A stretch of DNA of 64,000 bases, taken from the NCBI GenBank assembly GCA_016280915.1, contig JAEEHQ010000094.1, positions 1 through 64,000 of the forward strand, read 5' to 3'. A program made the translations under genes and the position numbers. Shown here piece by piece: positions 39,513 to 49,123 of this stretch (its first letter is position 1; each line of letters starts with the position of its first letter). Origin of the DNA: Bacteroidales bacterium. GTDB taxonomy: Bacteria; Bacteroidota; Bacteroidia; Bacteroidales; P3. The notes beneath the pieces are model-generated. The model searched no databases. It had not been told where the DNA came from and saw nothing but the letters and a program-made list of their open reading frames with translations.

Positions 39513-40256
39513 ATGAACATACTTCAAGCTATCAAAAGGCAAATACCCAACTCCATCACTCTCTGCAACCTTATCTGCGGAGTGCTGGCGACCTACTACG
39601 CTATTCAATATCAGGTTTTCGACGACCGTCTCCACTATGCCGGCTGGTTCATTCTATTGGGCATTTTCTTCGACTTTTTCGATGGTCTTGCTGCCCGCCT
39701 ATTACATGTCTCGTCCGACATGGGCAAAGAGCTTGATTCATTGGCCGATGTGATTACATCGGGTGTGGCTCCAGGGTTTATCCTTTATGAAATTCTGGCT
39801 ACCTCCGACGGCCTTCCTTGGCTCAAATATCTTGCCCTACTCATGCCTGCCTTTGCCGCTTACCGTTTGGCCAAATTCAATCTCGACACACGCCAGAGCC
39901 ATAGTTTCTTAGGTCTTCCTGCCCCTTCTAATGCACTAATCTGGGTTGGGATAGCCTTCATCTTCTCATGTGCCCCTGTTGAGAAAGTGGGTTGGTTATT
40001 CAACAACGGTGGCCTCATTTGTCTTGCCATTCTCTCTCTCTTAACCAACATACTAATGATAAGCGAGATGCCCATGTTCTCCCTCAAATTCAACTTCAAA
40101 GACCTCACATGGAAGAGCAACAAGATACAATACATCTTCTTGACTGGCTGCATTCTGCTCATCATTTTCCTATTACACTACTCTATCTCTATTATCATAC
40201 TGTGGTACATTATTCTCTCCCTCCTCACTCAAAAGCAATCCTCAACCAATGAATAG
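39513..40256 (+). CDS. pssA: CDP-diacylglycerol-serine O-phosphatidyltransferase
   Basis: A 247-residue integral membrane enzyme. It holds the CDP-alcohol phosphotransferase motif D-G-x2-A-R-x8-G-x3-D-x3-D (FFDGLAARLL ... GKELDSLAD) near residues 55-80. It makes phosphatidylserine for phosphatidylethanolamine synthesis in the inner membrane. Several membrane helices follow. Its end overlaps queA by 8 bp. Confidence 0.95.
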   Translation: MNILQAIKRQIPNSITLCNLICGVLATYYAIQYQVFDDRLHYAGWFILLGIFFDFFDGLAARLLHVSSDMGKELDSLADVITSGVAPGFILYEILATSDGLPWLKYLALLMPAFAAYRLAKFNLDTRQSHSFLGLPAPSNALIWVGIAFIFSCAPVEKVGWLFNNGGLICLAILSLLTNILMISEMPMFSLKFNFKDLTWKSNKIQYIFLTGCILLIIFLLHYSISIIILWYIILSLLTQKQSSTNE

Positions 40257-41460
40257 TCCCAAGAACATCCTAATAGCCGACTTCGACTACCCGCTTCCTG
40301 ACGAACGTATTGCAAAATTCCCATTAGAACGTCGCGACCAATCTAAACTACTGATTTATAAAGACGGATCCATCAGCGAGAGTCAATTCTTCCACATCCC
40401 TGAACTTCTACCTGCCAACACCTTACTGGTTTTCAACAACACAAAGGTCATTCATGCCCGTTTGTTCTTTCAGAAACCCACAGGTTCCATGATTGAGATA
40501 TTCTGCTTAGAGCCATACGAAATGGCTATTTCTCAAGCATTCGATCAGCGTAGCCACGGCACATGGACTTGCTTTATCGGCAACAACAAAAAATGGAAAG
40601 AAGGGCCTCTTGTGCGCAATGTTATCATCGATGGCAGGGAGGTAAGCCTTACTGCTGAACGTCAGCAAGCCGTCGGTAACGCATGGATTGTAAACTTTAG
40701 TTGGACAGGGGACGTGAGTTTTGCTGAAATCATCGACAAAGCCGGTGTCATCCCCCTCCCACCCTATCTTCACCGCGAGGCAGTCAGTAGCGATAATGAG
40801 CGCTACCAAACCGTCTATGCCAAATGGGAAGGCTCAGTAGCCGCTCCTACCGCAGGACTTCATTTCACTCCAGAGGTGTTTGAAACCTTGAAAGAGCGAA
40901 ATATTGACACAGATTTCATCACGCTCCATGTTGGGGCTGGCACTTTCAAGCCGGTCAACACCCCCACAATTGGCGAACATGAAATGCATGTAGAGAAAAT
41001 CGAGATTGCTTATCAGAATATTAAGTGCATCCTCAATCACTTTGGCCAACCCATCATACCCGTTGGCACAACTACTGTACGTACCATAGAATCAGTTTAT
41101 TGGTTCGGCGTCAAACTCGGTCAACATCCTCATCTTGATGCTATGCACGTTATGCAATGGGACCCCTATGAATTGGCCGAAGTTGCCCTGCCAGCTGATC
41201 AGGCTTACCGCAACGTACTCAGCTGGATGGATGACAATGAATTGGATCACCTTGACGGCGATACCCAACTGATGATAGCACCCGGCTACACCTATCATGT
41301 TATCAATGGTCTCATCACCAACTTCCACCAACCTAAGAGCACCTTACTACTTCTTGTGTCAGCCCTCATTGGTGATGCCTGGCGCGACTGCTACCAATAT
41401 GCCCTTGACCACGATTTCCGTTTCCTCAGCTATGGTGACAGCTGCCTGTTTCTAAAATAA
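40249..41460 (+). CDS. queA: S-adenosylmethionine:tRNA ribosyltransferase-isomerase
   Basis: A 403-residue QueA. It has FDYPLPDERIAKFPLERRDQSKL, LVFNNTKVIHARL, PTAGLHFTPEVF, LHVGAGTFKPV and MIAPGYTYHVINGLITNFHQP. It makes epoxyqueuosine in the tRNA anticodon. The start at 40249 overlaps pssA by 8 bp, and the comF-like gene follows 4 bp after the stop. Confidence 0.97.
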   Translation: MNSPKNILIADFDYPLPDERIAKFPLERRDQSKLLIYKDGSISESQFFHIPELLPANTLLVFNNTKVIHARLFFQKPTGSMIEIFCLEPYEMAISQAFDQRSHGTWTCFIGNNKKWKEGPLVRNVIIDGREVSLTAERQQAVGNAWIVNFSWTGDVSFAEIIDKAGVIPLPPYLHREAVSSDNERYQTVYAKWEGSVAAPTAGLHFTPEVFETLKERNIDTDFITLHVGAGTFKPVNTPTIGEHEMHVEKIEIAYQNIKCILNHFGQPIIPVGTTTVRTIESVYWFGVKLGQHPHLDAMHVMQWDPYELAEVALPADQAYRNVLSWMDDNELDHLDGDTQLMIAPGYTYHVINGLITNFHQPKSTLLLLVSALIGDAWRDCYQYALDHDFRFLSYGDSCLFLK

Positions 41461-41464
41461 ATAG

Positions 41465-42148
41465 ATGCTCCGTGAGCTGCTGCATATAATCTATCCTGCC
41501 CTCTGCATTCATTGTGGTAAACCACTCGTGGGGAATGAGCGGAATATATGCACCATTTGTATCACAGAAATACCTTGGACACATCAAGCCTCCCAGCGTG
41601 ATAATGTAGCAGAAATGCGACTAATAGGCCGTGTTCCAGTACAGTCGGCCGCCGCCCTTATGACTTTCAGAAAAGGCAATGTCACACAAAGCATTGTCCA
41701 TGAAATCAAATACCATGGAAACATCACATTAGCACACCAATTTGGAAGCATTTTAGGCAATGAATTACTTATCTCAGGGCGTTTTTCAAGCATCGACTAT
41801 ATAGTCCCCGTGCCGCTACATTGGTGGCGTAAGCTGCGACGTGGATATAACCAAAGTCAACTGATTTGCGAAGCCATGTCCAAAGTGATGGGGAAACCTA
41901 TCGTTAGCAACAATCTTTATCGTAAAAGATATACAACCAGTCAAACCCGAAAAAATAGAGTTGACCGACTGGATAATATGAGCGATGTATTTGCCGTTCG
42001 TAAACCACAGAAATTTGAGAACAAACATATCTTGATTGTAGATGACATTCTCACCACGGGTGCCACGACCGAAAGTTGCTATCATGCCCTTTCCTCTATT
42101 CCAGATCTTCAAATCTCGGTGGCAACATTAGCAATTACCAGCAACTAA
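41465..42148 (+). CDS. ComF family phosphoribosyltransferase-like protein
   Basis: A 227-residue protein with an N-terminal zinc site (CIHCGKPLVGNERNICTIC) and a C-terminal phosphoribosyltransferase PRPP loop ILIVDDILTTGATT. The middle has VPVPLHWWRKLRRGYNQSQLI, typical of ComF/GntX. In other bacteria the family takes part in DNA uptake or is of unknown role. It closes the pssA-queA-comF run. Confidence 0.92.
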   Translation: MLRELLHIIYPALCIHCGKPLVGNERNICTICITEIPWTHQASQRDNVAEMRLIGRVPVQSAAALMTFRKGNVTQSIVHEIKYHGNITLAHQFGSILGNELLISGRFSSIDYIVPVPLHWWRKLRRGYNQSQLICEAMSKVMGKPIVSNNLYRKRYTTSQTRKNRVDRLDNMSDVFAVRKPQKFENKHILIVDDILTTGATTESCYHALSSIPDLQISVATLAITSN

Positions 42149-42338
42149 GTTTTGTCATTGGCTGACTATCCTTCTAAATAATCTCCCAAAAGCTACTACC
42201 CCAGTAACTGAATAACGCTTCCGTTAATACATTCGGTATTTCGAGGTCTTTTCATAATTTGTGCAATTGGTTTTAGGCAGTTTTGAAGTAGCAATCGATG
42301 TCTATCAGAGTCTTTCTGATATTGTTAATAAACATTTT

Positions 42339-42370
42339 TTTGACAGAATCAAAATAATTTTGTAATTTAG
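42339..42370 (+). promoter_or_regulatory. candidate pyrH promoter
   Basis: TTTG at 42339-42342, 20 bp, then TAATTTAG at 42363-42370 (one mismatch to TAnnTTTG). An overlapping TAATTTTG at 42355 fits the -7 consensus but lacks a spaced -33. Confidence 0.45.
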
Positions 42371-42440
42371 TCGTTTAAAAGAAATCCTATATCCAATAGC
42401 AACATTATATTAATCAACATATTAAAGACAACAACACATT

Positions 42441-43151
42441 ATGAAATACAATCGCATCCTTCTAAAACTGAGTGGTGAATCGCTCATGGGCAAACAAAGC
42501 TATGGAATTGCTCCCGAAATGCTGGAACAGTATGCCAAAGATATTAAGACCGTTGTGGAAAAAGGAGTAGAGGTGGCCATTGTCATCGGTGGCGGGAATA
42601 TTTTCAGAGGACTCAGCGGTGCCTCCAAAGGCATGGATCGCGTTCAGGGCGACTATATGGGCATGTTGGCCACTTTGATTAACAGTATGGCTCTACAGGC
42701 AGAGTTGGAAAAGCAAGGCATGAAGACAGAACTCCTGGGCGGTTTAGCCATAGAGCCTATTTGCAAAGAGATGTCACGTCGCAGAGCAATCGAGGCCATG
42801 CAGGAAGGCCGTGTGGTTGTTATTGGTGGCGGCACAGGCAATCCGTTCTTCACGACCGATACAGCCTCAACATTACGTGCCATCGAAATCAAAGCTGATG
42901 TGATTCTAAAGGGTACGCGCGTAGACGGAGTATATACAGCCGACCCCGAGAAGGACCCCACCGCAACCAAGTTTGCGTCCCTCACATTCCAAGATGCTCT
43001 CGGCAAGAAACTGAAAATTATGGATTTGACCGCATTTGCTCTTTGCGAGGAGAACAATCTACCCATTTATGTGTTCGACATGAACAAGCCTGGCAATCTG
43101 CTAAAAGTGGTCACAGGCGAACCCATTGGCACCGAAGTAATAAAAGGTTAA
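42441..43151 (+). CDS. pyrH: uridylate kinase
   Basis: A 236-residue UMP kinase. It has RILLKLSGESLMG, VAIVIGGGNIFRG, MDRVQGDYMGMLATLIN, VVIGGGTGNPFFTTDTA and VDGVYTADPEKDP. It converts UMP to UDP and is the standard neighbour of frr, which follows after 35 bp. Confidence 0.97.
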   Translation: MKYNRILLKLSGESLMGKQSYGIAPEMLEQYAKDIKTVVEKGVEVAIVIGGGNIFRGLSGASKGMDRVQGDYMGMLATLINSMALQAELEKQGMKTELLGGLAIEPICKEMSRRRAIEAMQEGRVVVIGGGTGNPFFTTDTASTLRAIEIKADVILKGTRVDGVYTADPEKDPTATKFASLTFQDALGKKLKIMDLTAFALCEENNLPIYVFDMNKPGNLLKVVTGEPIGTEVIKG

Positions 43152-43186
43152 TCATCCAAATATAGTATAATAAAAACTTTACAAAT

Positions 43187-43750
43187 ATGAACGATTTATC
43201 TAAAGCCTGTATCGACGAAGCTAATAATAGTATGCATTCTGCTATTAACTTCCTGAACAAAGAACTCGAGAAAATTCGCGCTGGTAAAGCAAATCCTGGT
43301 ATGCTTGAGGGTGTTAAGATTGACTATTATGGCACTCCTACAGAAATAAGCCAGGTGGCCAACATCAACACTCCCGATCCGCGCAGCATCATCATCCAGC
43401 CTTGGGAGAAAACCATCATTGGTGCCATCAACAAAGCCATCTTGGATGCCAATTTGGGATTCACTCCGCGCCACGAGGGTGACATTCTCCGCATCGTTAT
43501 TCCTCCTCTGACAGAAGAACGCCGTAAAGAACTTAGCAAAGCAGCCAAAAGCGAAGTAGAGAACAGTAAGGTGAATATTCGCAATGCTCGCCGCAATGTA
43601 ATGGACAAGGTAAAGAAACTGAAAGACAAATCAGTTCCTGAGGACGAGGTAAAACAGGTGGAGAAAGAGATTCAAGACATTACCGACAAATTCATTGCCG
43701 AATGTGACAAAATCTTCACTGCCAAGGAAAAAGAAATCATGACTGTGTAA
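43187..43750 (+). CDS. frr: ribosome recycling factor
   Basis: A 187-residue RRF. It has IRAGKANPGMLEGVKIDYYG, TPDPRSIIIQPWEK, ILDANLGF, IRIVIPPLTEERRKEL-like segment LRIVIPPLTEERRKEL and a helical end. It frees ribosomes after termination together with EF-G. It follows pyrH in the usual order. Confidence 0.97.
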   Translation: MNDLSKACIDEANNSMHSAINFLNKELEKIRAGKANPGMLEGVKIDYYGTPTEISQVANINTPDPRSIIIQPWEKTIIGAINKAILDANLGFTPRHEGDILRIVIPPLTEERRKELSKAAKSEVENSKVNIRNARRNVMDKVKKLKDKSVPEDEVKQVEKEIQDITDKFIAECDKIFTAKEKEIMTV

Positions 43751-43781
43751 GTCCTATAGGACTTCACCTACTGTTGTTGAG

Positions 43782-44513
43782 ATGAAGATAATCACATTTG
43801 ATTCTTTACCCTCGACAAATCAATATTGTGAACTCCTCGACTTAGAAAAGTACGAGGAGTTTACTATTATTAATGCAGTTGAACAAACTGCCGGTATCGG
43901 CCAACGAGGTAATCATTGGGAAGCCCAAGCAGGCAAGAATATCACATTCAGCATTATACTCAAACCAGCTTTTCTGCCCATAGCTGACCAATTCCAACTG
44001 ACCAAATCAATTTCATTGGGTATCACCGATTGGTTAAAGACAATTGTTCCAAAAGAACACAACGTTAAGATAAAATGGCCAAATGACATCTATGTAGACA
44101 ACAATAAAATTTGCGGCACACTTATATCTGCAATAATAAGTGGTAACCATGTCTCAACCGCCATCTGCGGAATCGGAATCAATATCAATCAAACACAGTT
44201 TTCCGATTGGATTCCAAATCCTATATCTCTGATTCACCTTCTTGGAGCAGAAACCCCAACAGAAACTGCCCTAATAAAAGCAAATGAGGCCATAGCAAAA
44301 CGCTATAGCCAGTTAAGAGGTAACCTTCGAGCCCCAGATAATGATTATTTGGAAACCCTATTACATTTAGAAGAAGAGCGACCGTACCTTTATCAAGGAA
44401 GACAGATACAAGCAACAATAAAAGGAGTGAACCAATTTGGTCACCTTAAACTCATCTGTTCGTCAGGAGAGATGATCAGCTGCCAGATGAAAGAGATAAA
44501 ATGGGTGTGGTAG
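43782..44513 (+). CDS. birA: biotin-[acetyl-CoA-carboxylase] ligase
   Basis: A 243-residue class I biotin protein ligase without an N-terminal HTH. It has FDSLPSTNQYCELL, GIGQRGNHWEAQAGKNI (the biotin/ATP loop), VKIKWPNDIYVDNNKICGTL and CGIGININQT. It attaches biotin to carrier proteins. It lies 31 bp after frr and converges with the minus-strand gene at 44524. Confidence 0.95.
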   Translation: MKIITFDSLPSTNQYCELLDLEKYEEFTIINAVEQTAGIGQRGNHWEAQAGKNITFSIILKPAFLPIADQFQLTKSISLGITDWLKTIVPKEHNVKIKWPNDIYVDNNKICGTLISAIISGNHVSTAICGIGININQTQFSDWIPNPISLIHLLGAETPTETALIKANEAIAKRYSQLRGNLRAPDNDYLETLLHLEEERPYLYQGRQIQATIKGVNQFGHLKLICSSGEMISCQMKEIKWVW

Positions 44514-44523
44514 ACAATGCCCC

Positions 44524-45012
44524 CTACGGTTTGTTATTTCTTTGCAGGGAGTGCCGCATTTTCTCGATAAGATAGTTGACAATAACATCTGATTGCCTGT
44601 CGGTAGAGCAACAAAATATATATAACGTACGTGCAAGATAGGAGACTCCCAGATAACATGTATTAGATAGGTCAATCTGGTTATCTACCACTGGGGTAGG
44701 CTGAGTAGGGTCTTTCCGGTTTCGTTGAGTGAAAAAGGCGACATCCCACCCTTCATCCATTTGTTTTTGCTGTTCTGGCGAAAGTGTGGCCAAGTTAAAT
44801 TCCTCACATAGCCATTTCCATCCTTCATCATCGACTGCCTCAAGCAGGGTGACGTCAGCGGTAATGCCCGTGTCAAGGGTGAAGTTGGTAACACTGGCAA
44901 CACGGATATCAGTTCGAGACGCATACCGATTATACAAATCTGTTTGGCCTTCCGCCATTAGTGTGGAGAGGAATAGCAAGATTGTGATGGCTATAAACCT
45001 ATGCAAATACAT
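44524..45012 (-). CDS. exported protein of unknown function in the ECF sigma locus (162 aa)
   Basis: A signal peptide is visible (FIAITILLFLSTLMAEGQ), followed by about 140 residues with no known domain. Features are DIRVASVTNFTLDTGITADVTLLE, two close cysteines (IFCCS) late in the chain, and a helical basic C-terminus. It is 8 bp after the anti-sigma gene, so it is in the ECF sigma/anti-sigma operon and is probably a periplasmic or outer-membrane product made under that sigma factor. Similar third genes follow RpoE-like pairs in other Bacteroidota. Confidence 0.8.
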   Translation of the reverse strand: MYLHRFIAITILLFLSTLMAEGQTDLYNRYASRTDIRVASVTNFTLDTGITADVTLLEAVDDEGWKWLCEEFNLATLSPEQQKQMDEGWDVAFFTQRNRKDPTQPTPVVDNQIDLSNTCYLGVSYLARTLYIFCCSTDRQSDVIVNYLIEKMRHSLQRNNKP

Positions 45013-45020
45013 TATATTGT

Positions 45021-45587
45021 TTATGTTCTAAGGAATTTCCAAATATCATTTATGACAGAATCGGGTGAACATGCCGTATTGCATGCTACAATGGGATCAC
45101 AATCTGAGATGATTGTTGGTTGAATGTCATTAACCACCTCTTCTGGTTCATTTCGTATTATTTCCGAAGCTGAAACTGATTTTGAGGGGTGCTGCATCGT
45201 CGATTGCTTCAAAACCGGCTTTTCTTCATCCAAAATAGACTTAGTTGAGGTTTCTTGAACAGGTGTTTCTGGAATTGTTGATTGAATGGGCTCTACTTTT
45301 GTGACATTAGAGGGTACTATTTCGGGTATTTCAGTCTTTGCAACCATGGGCTTACCAGTATTTATTCCCCCAATAGGAGGATAGACAAAAACAATGAACC
45401 CAGCAATTATCAAAACTGAGACCACACCTGTAACTCCTGCTAATTGACGCCGATGAAGCACCTTGGCTCGTCGTGTAGCGGTCGCAATAACTTGTTCACG
45501 ATGAGTAAGACGTTCAAGTTCTGACAGCTCCTCAGGACTGATATTACCTTCGTATTGACGGCGGAGAAGATTTTCTATATTACTCAT
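45021..45587 (-). CDS. putative anti-sigma factor
   Basis: A 188-residue single-span membrane protein. Its N-terminal cytoplasmic part (IENLLRRQYEGNISPEELSELERLTH) is followed by one membrane helix (GVTGVVSVLIIAGFIVFVY at about 55-75) and a periplasmic part rich in Pro, Ser, Thr and Glu with two cysteines near the end. The start at 45587 overlaps the sigma gene by 8 bp, supporting translational coupling. The position after the ECF sigma gene and the topology, not a strong motif, make the call. Confidence 0.8.
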   Translation of the reverse strand: MSNIENLLRRQYEGNISPEELSELERLTHREQVIATATRRAKVLHRRQLAGVTGVVSVLIIAGFIVFVYPPIGGINTGKPMVAKTEIPEIVPSNVTKVEPIQSTIPETPVQETSTKSILDEEKPVLKQSTMQHPSKSVSASEIIRNEPEEVVNDIQPTIISDCDPIVACNTACSPDSVINDIWKFLRT

Positions 45588-46068
45588 TGTACAATGTTTT
45601 ATTATTCTTTTCAATATCAATTAGCTGTTTTCGAAGTCGCTCGTGGCCCTTATAGAGGAGTTTTTTTACCATCGACTCGGATATCCCCTGCTGCTCAGCT
45701 ATCTGCGTTTGTGTTAATCCATCGGCATAATACAAGTCAAGCACTTTTGCCAAACGCGGAGGTAGCTGAGCCTTCAACTCACGAAGCTGTTGCAGACGAT
45801 ATTCATCGATTCCATCCTCCTCAGCTGCCACATCAGGCAGGTCCCCTGGTAAACAATAGCTGCGTCTTGAGAGCAGCTTGAGACAGCGATTGTATAATAT
45901 CTTTACACAATAGCTGTAAGGGTTTGTCACAAAAGTTCGCGACATCGTTACAGTCAAAGCCTCCTGCACCATATCCTCGGTATCTGTTTCGTTACGCAGC
46001 AGATTATACGCCATCCGGTAAAAATCCAGATAATGATCGGCTAGCATTTGTTTGTCCTGTTCTCGCAT
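45580..46068 (-). CDS. ECF-type RNA polymerase sigma factor
   Basis: A 162-residue sigma-70 family protein. Region 2 is near the N-terminus (YRMAYNLLRNETDTEDMVQEALT) and region 4 is in the last 70 residues (LKAQLPPRLAKVLDLYYADGLTQTQIAEQQ, then helix GISESMVKKLLYKGHERLRK). The start MREQDK at 46068 is preferred. An upstream ATG at 46119 adds 17 residues of no family character. It heads a three-gene operon with an anti-sigma and an exported protein, presumably an envelope-stress response. Confidence 0.92.
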   Translation of the reverse strand: MREQDKQMLADHYLDFYRMAYNLLRNETDTEDMVQEALTVTMSRTFVTNPYSYCVKILYNRCLKLLSRRSYCLPGDLPDVAAEEDGIDEYRLQQLRELKAQLPPRLAKVLDLYYADGLTQTQIAEQQGISESMVKKLLYKGHERLRKQLIDIEKNNKTLYNE

Positions 46069-46136
46069 AACGAAAAAATAACTTCTATATATAAGAGCCG
46101 AATGATGCGATTTCGTCACCCCTTAGACCCCATTAT

Positions 46137-46580
46137 TTAACTTTTTTTATGATAGTTTGGGATTTTGGGGATCTGGATGAGCCTTTTTTGCTCGAAATCC
46201 ACTCTGCAGCATATTTGATGAGGACCATTGGTGATACACAGATAAGGGACATGCAAAACCATATTATAACGACATGCTTGGTCGATTACTTTCTGCGTGA
46301 GGGGTACCGTTTCCTTCTTGCATTCGACAATAGCCAATGGCCGTACATCACTATCATATACCACAATGTCACATCGTCGAGTCATTCCATTTAATGTTAT
46401 AGTCCCCTCGACCTGCAGCAGTTCCAAGGGATAACCTTGTTCATAATGCAGCTGATGGATTACATGCTGCCGTACCCATTCCTCAGGAGTGAGGGCGACA
46501 AAACGATTTCGAACGACATCGAAGATTTCCTGTTGTCCCCCATTGTTCCTTATTTTAATATTCGGTTTCGGGGGATTCAT
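46137..46580 (-). CDS. HsdR-N-type nuclease-fold protein (147 aa)
   Basis: A small protein with the PD-(D/E)XK core TLNGMTRRCDIVVYDSDVRP then LAIVECKKE (the D...ECK pair), flanked by TPEEWVRQHVIHQL. It matches the stand-alone type I restriction R-subunit N-terminal domain proteins common in Bacteroidota. These are not part of a restriction system. No HsdM or HsdS is nearby. The start at 46580 overlaps the upstream receptor gene by 26 bp. Confidence 0.88.
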   Translation of the reverse strand: MNPPKPNIKIRNNGGQQEIFDVVRNRFVALTPEEWVRQHVIHQLHYEQGYPLELLQVEGTITLNGMTRRCDIVVYDSDVRPLAIVECKKETVPLTQKVIDQACRYNMVLHVPYLCITNGPHQICCRVDFEQKRLIQIPKIPNYHKKS

Positions 46581-49095
46581 CTTCTTCTGTTGCAACTGGT
46601 TTTTGTTTAAGACCGTTATTGATTTTGTATGAAAAACCTATTGAAATGGTGGGTGAGATGCGACGGCCGTAAACCAAACGGTTAAGCTGGTTGGTGTGAG
46701 TCACATGTCCCCAACCTCCTGTAGCAAATACATCCCCAATTCGAAGATTGATAGTTCCTCGCTTTTGCAGCACATCCTTCTTAACTGCCAAGTCGCACCA
46801 ATATGATGAAAACATGGAGGTCTGGAGATCAAGCCATGGGGCGAAGTACTGCCCCGAGAATTGGATAGTCCAATCTTTCGGTAGGTTCATAAAGGAAGAA
46901 AATTTGCCACTTGCCAAAACTGCTTCAGTTGACTGATTGTCCAACAGGGCAGTGCCCTCTATCTTACTTCTATATAGGTTGACGCTGACATTCAATTTCC
47001 ACCACTTAAGTATCTGCCAATCAACAATCAATTCAAGTCCATAGTTAAAACCACGGTCAAGATTCTGCCAAGTGCTTGCCCAATACCCATCGTACTGGGA
47101 GTTGTAAGGTATCCACCAGGAATAGCGGAGTTGGGAGATAGAATCCCACACAAACCCATATTGTGTCATCATATTATTAGTTTGGCGGTAATAAGCACAG
47201 GTATAGATGTTCCATTTGTCAAGACTTAAATTATAGGAAAGTTCAAAGGCATTAGTGAATTCTGGGTCCAAATTGGGATTTCCGAAACCTAATTCCTGGC
47301 CCTCCCGAACATCGAGATAGGGGTTCAAACTCCACATGTGAGGACGGCGTACGCGGCGACTATAACTTAATTGCATGCTGTTGTTTTTATTTATTTCATA
47401 GGAAACATGCAATGTGGGATATAGTTTCCAATAGTCTTTCTTCACAGAATCCGTAGTAGGGTGGTTGACATCATATCCCAGCAGATAGGAATACTCTAAT
47501 CTAAGGCCTGCTTGGGCTGATAGCTTATCGGTAATTTTACCTCCTATGGTCGTATAAGCAGCATGGGTCTGCTGAGTATAGTCAAAATGAGTTGATGAGA
47601 TTGAATCAAAATAACGATATGGAAGATGCGTCAGATAATTATACTCTGTACGGAAGTATTCGGCATTTTGGTTAGGCCAATCTAATCGTCCCTCATACCC
47701 GGATTCTAGTTTCCATACCTCTGCAAAAGGATGGACATAATTGACTTTGAGATTTAGTGCCTGATGGAAATTTTCGCTTTTCGTTTCTCTAAGATAGTAA
47801 TTATCAAAAGAAGCCAAAGGATTCTCATATTTCTGCTCTTGCAGACCTTGGCCCGACATGTGACGCATGGAGAATGTAACATCAGCTGTGAATTCCCTGT
47901 CTTTTTCGTCAAAACGTCTAATATAACTGACGTTGAAAGTATGATTAATGTTCTTATTAATATTGCTATCTGATTGGACATAATCAAGATAGTGGTCGGC
48001 ATTAAAAAGGTCAGTAGAAAAAATCTGGCTCTCACGATTTCTCAAACCACCTCTAAGTTGATATGATAGCAAAAGACTATTGTGCTCATTGAAATAATAC
48101 TCGCCCCCAATCTTCATACTTCCCATATAGTTACTACGGATACTGTATTGATCCATTGTATCACGACTCCAAGCAATTCCATTACGAAGTCGCTCACGAC
48201 TAGAGCTACTAAAACTGCCGCGGCTTCGCATTCCTCCATCAAGTGTGAAAAAAAGGTTATACTTCTCTGTTGTATAATTAAGGCTGATGCTACCCATCGT
48301 TGTGGGTATAACATTCGGCAAGATATCGGGAATTAGAAATGGCAACGGGGTTCCAGCATTCAGATTAATAACGCCATTGAGGCCCAAAGCTCCAGTCGTT
48401 TTGTCTTTAAGCTTGATATTGATTATCCCTGACATTCCTTCGGGATCATATTTTGCCGAAGGATTAGTAATCACCTCCACACTCTCAACCGTACTGGCAG
48501 GAATCTGTTCTAATAAGGTTTCCAAGTCATTGCCCATCAACTCGTAAGGACGACCATTTATGAGGACCTTAACATTTGAAGATCCTCTTAAAGATACATT
48601 GCCATCATTGTCGACCGATACACTTGGAACTTGTTCCAATACATCTGTGGCAGTTCCTCCACTTGAGACTATATTTTTATCTACGTTTACCACACGCTTG
48701 TCAAGCTGGTATTCCACCATTGTCCGCTCTGACGTAACTACAACCTCGTTAATCAAAACTGCGTTGGGTTCTATCATGATTTTCCCCAAGCTTATGGAGG
48801 ATTGTTTTTCGTTGATAGCCAATATATTCGGATAAAAGAATGTGGCATAACCCATAAAGGACACACGAACCAAATAACGGCCATTGGCTACTTTTACTGA
48901 AAATGATCCGTTACTCTCAGAAACGGTTCCTGTTACAATACTAGAGTCTTTTGCATTAAGAACAGCAACTGTGGCGTACTCTATGGGAGAGCCCGATTTC
49001 TTATCAAATACTTTACCGGAGATTTTTCCTTGAGAAAAAAGCGGAGATGCCGACATCAAAAAAGCAATAAGTATGGCGATAGACTTGGGTATCAT
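46555..49095 (-). CDS. TonB-dependent receptor family outer-membrane protein (OMP_b-brl_3-like)
   Basis: An 846-residue outer-membrane protein. The signal peptide is IPKSIAILIAFLMSASPLFSQ. A carboxypeptidase-regulatory-like domain covers about 22-105 (GKISGKVFDKKSGSPIEYAT), the plug is about 110-220 (TDVLEQVPSVSVDNDGNVSLRG, VLINGRPYELMG), and the rest is a long barrel. The fold matches the outer-membrane beta-barrel family that resembles TonB receptors. No clear TonB box is visible. No SusD partner is adjacent, so a glycan PUL role is unlikely. The start at 49095 gives the signal peptide. Confidence 0.9.
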   Translation of the reverse strand: MIPKSIAILIAFLMSASPLFSQGKISGKVFDKKSGSPIEYATVAVLNAKDSSIVTGTVSESNGSFSVKVANGRYLVRVSFMGYATFFYPNILAINEKQSSISLGKIMIEPNAVLINEVVVTSERTMVEYQLDKRVVNVDKNIVSSGGTATDVLEQVPSVSVDNDGNVSLRGSSNVKVLINGRPYELMGNDLETLLEQIPASTVESVEVITNPSAKYDPEGMSGIINIKLKDKTTGALGLNGVINLNAGTPLPFLIPDILPNVIPTTMGSISLNYTTEKYNLFFTLDGGMRSRGSFSSSSRERLRNGIAWSRDTMDQYSIRSNYMGSMKIGGEYYFNEHNSLLLSYQLRGGLRNRESQIFSTDLFNADHYLDYVQSDSNINKNINHTFNVSYIRRFDEKDREFTADVTFSMRHMSGQGLQEQKYENPLASFDNYYLRETKSENFHQALNLKVNYVHPFAEVWKLESGYEGRLDWPNQNAEYFRTEYNYLTHLPYRYFDSISSTHFDYTQQTHAAYTTIGGKITDKLSAQAGLRLEYSYLLGYDVNHPTTDSVKKDYWKLYPTLHVSYEINKNNSMQLSYSRRVRRPHMWSLNPYLDVREGQELGFGNPNLDPEFTNAFELSYNLSLDKWNIYTCAYYRQTNNMMTQYGFVWDSISQLRYSWWIPYNSQYDGYWASTWQNLDRGFNYGLELIVDWQILKWWKLNVSVNLYRSKIEGTALLDNQSTEAVLASGKFSSFMNLPKDWTIQFSGQYFAPWLDLQTSMFSSYWCDLAVKKDVLQKRGTINLRIGDVFATGGWGHVTHTNQLNRLVYGRRISPTISIGFSYKINNGLKQKPVATEEDESPETEY

Positions 49096-49123
49096 ATCAA
49101 TAACTAACAAGCATTATTTGACA

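Noticed and set aside
42149-42440. Search for a tRNA or riboswitch before pyrH
   Set aside because: No cloverleaf or conserved riboswitch core could be found. Only a candidate promoter was seen.
46137-46580. Restriction-modification system
   Set aside because: Only the R-subunit N-terminal-like domain is present, with no HsdM or HsdS. Such stand-alone proteins are widespread in the phylum.
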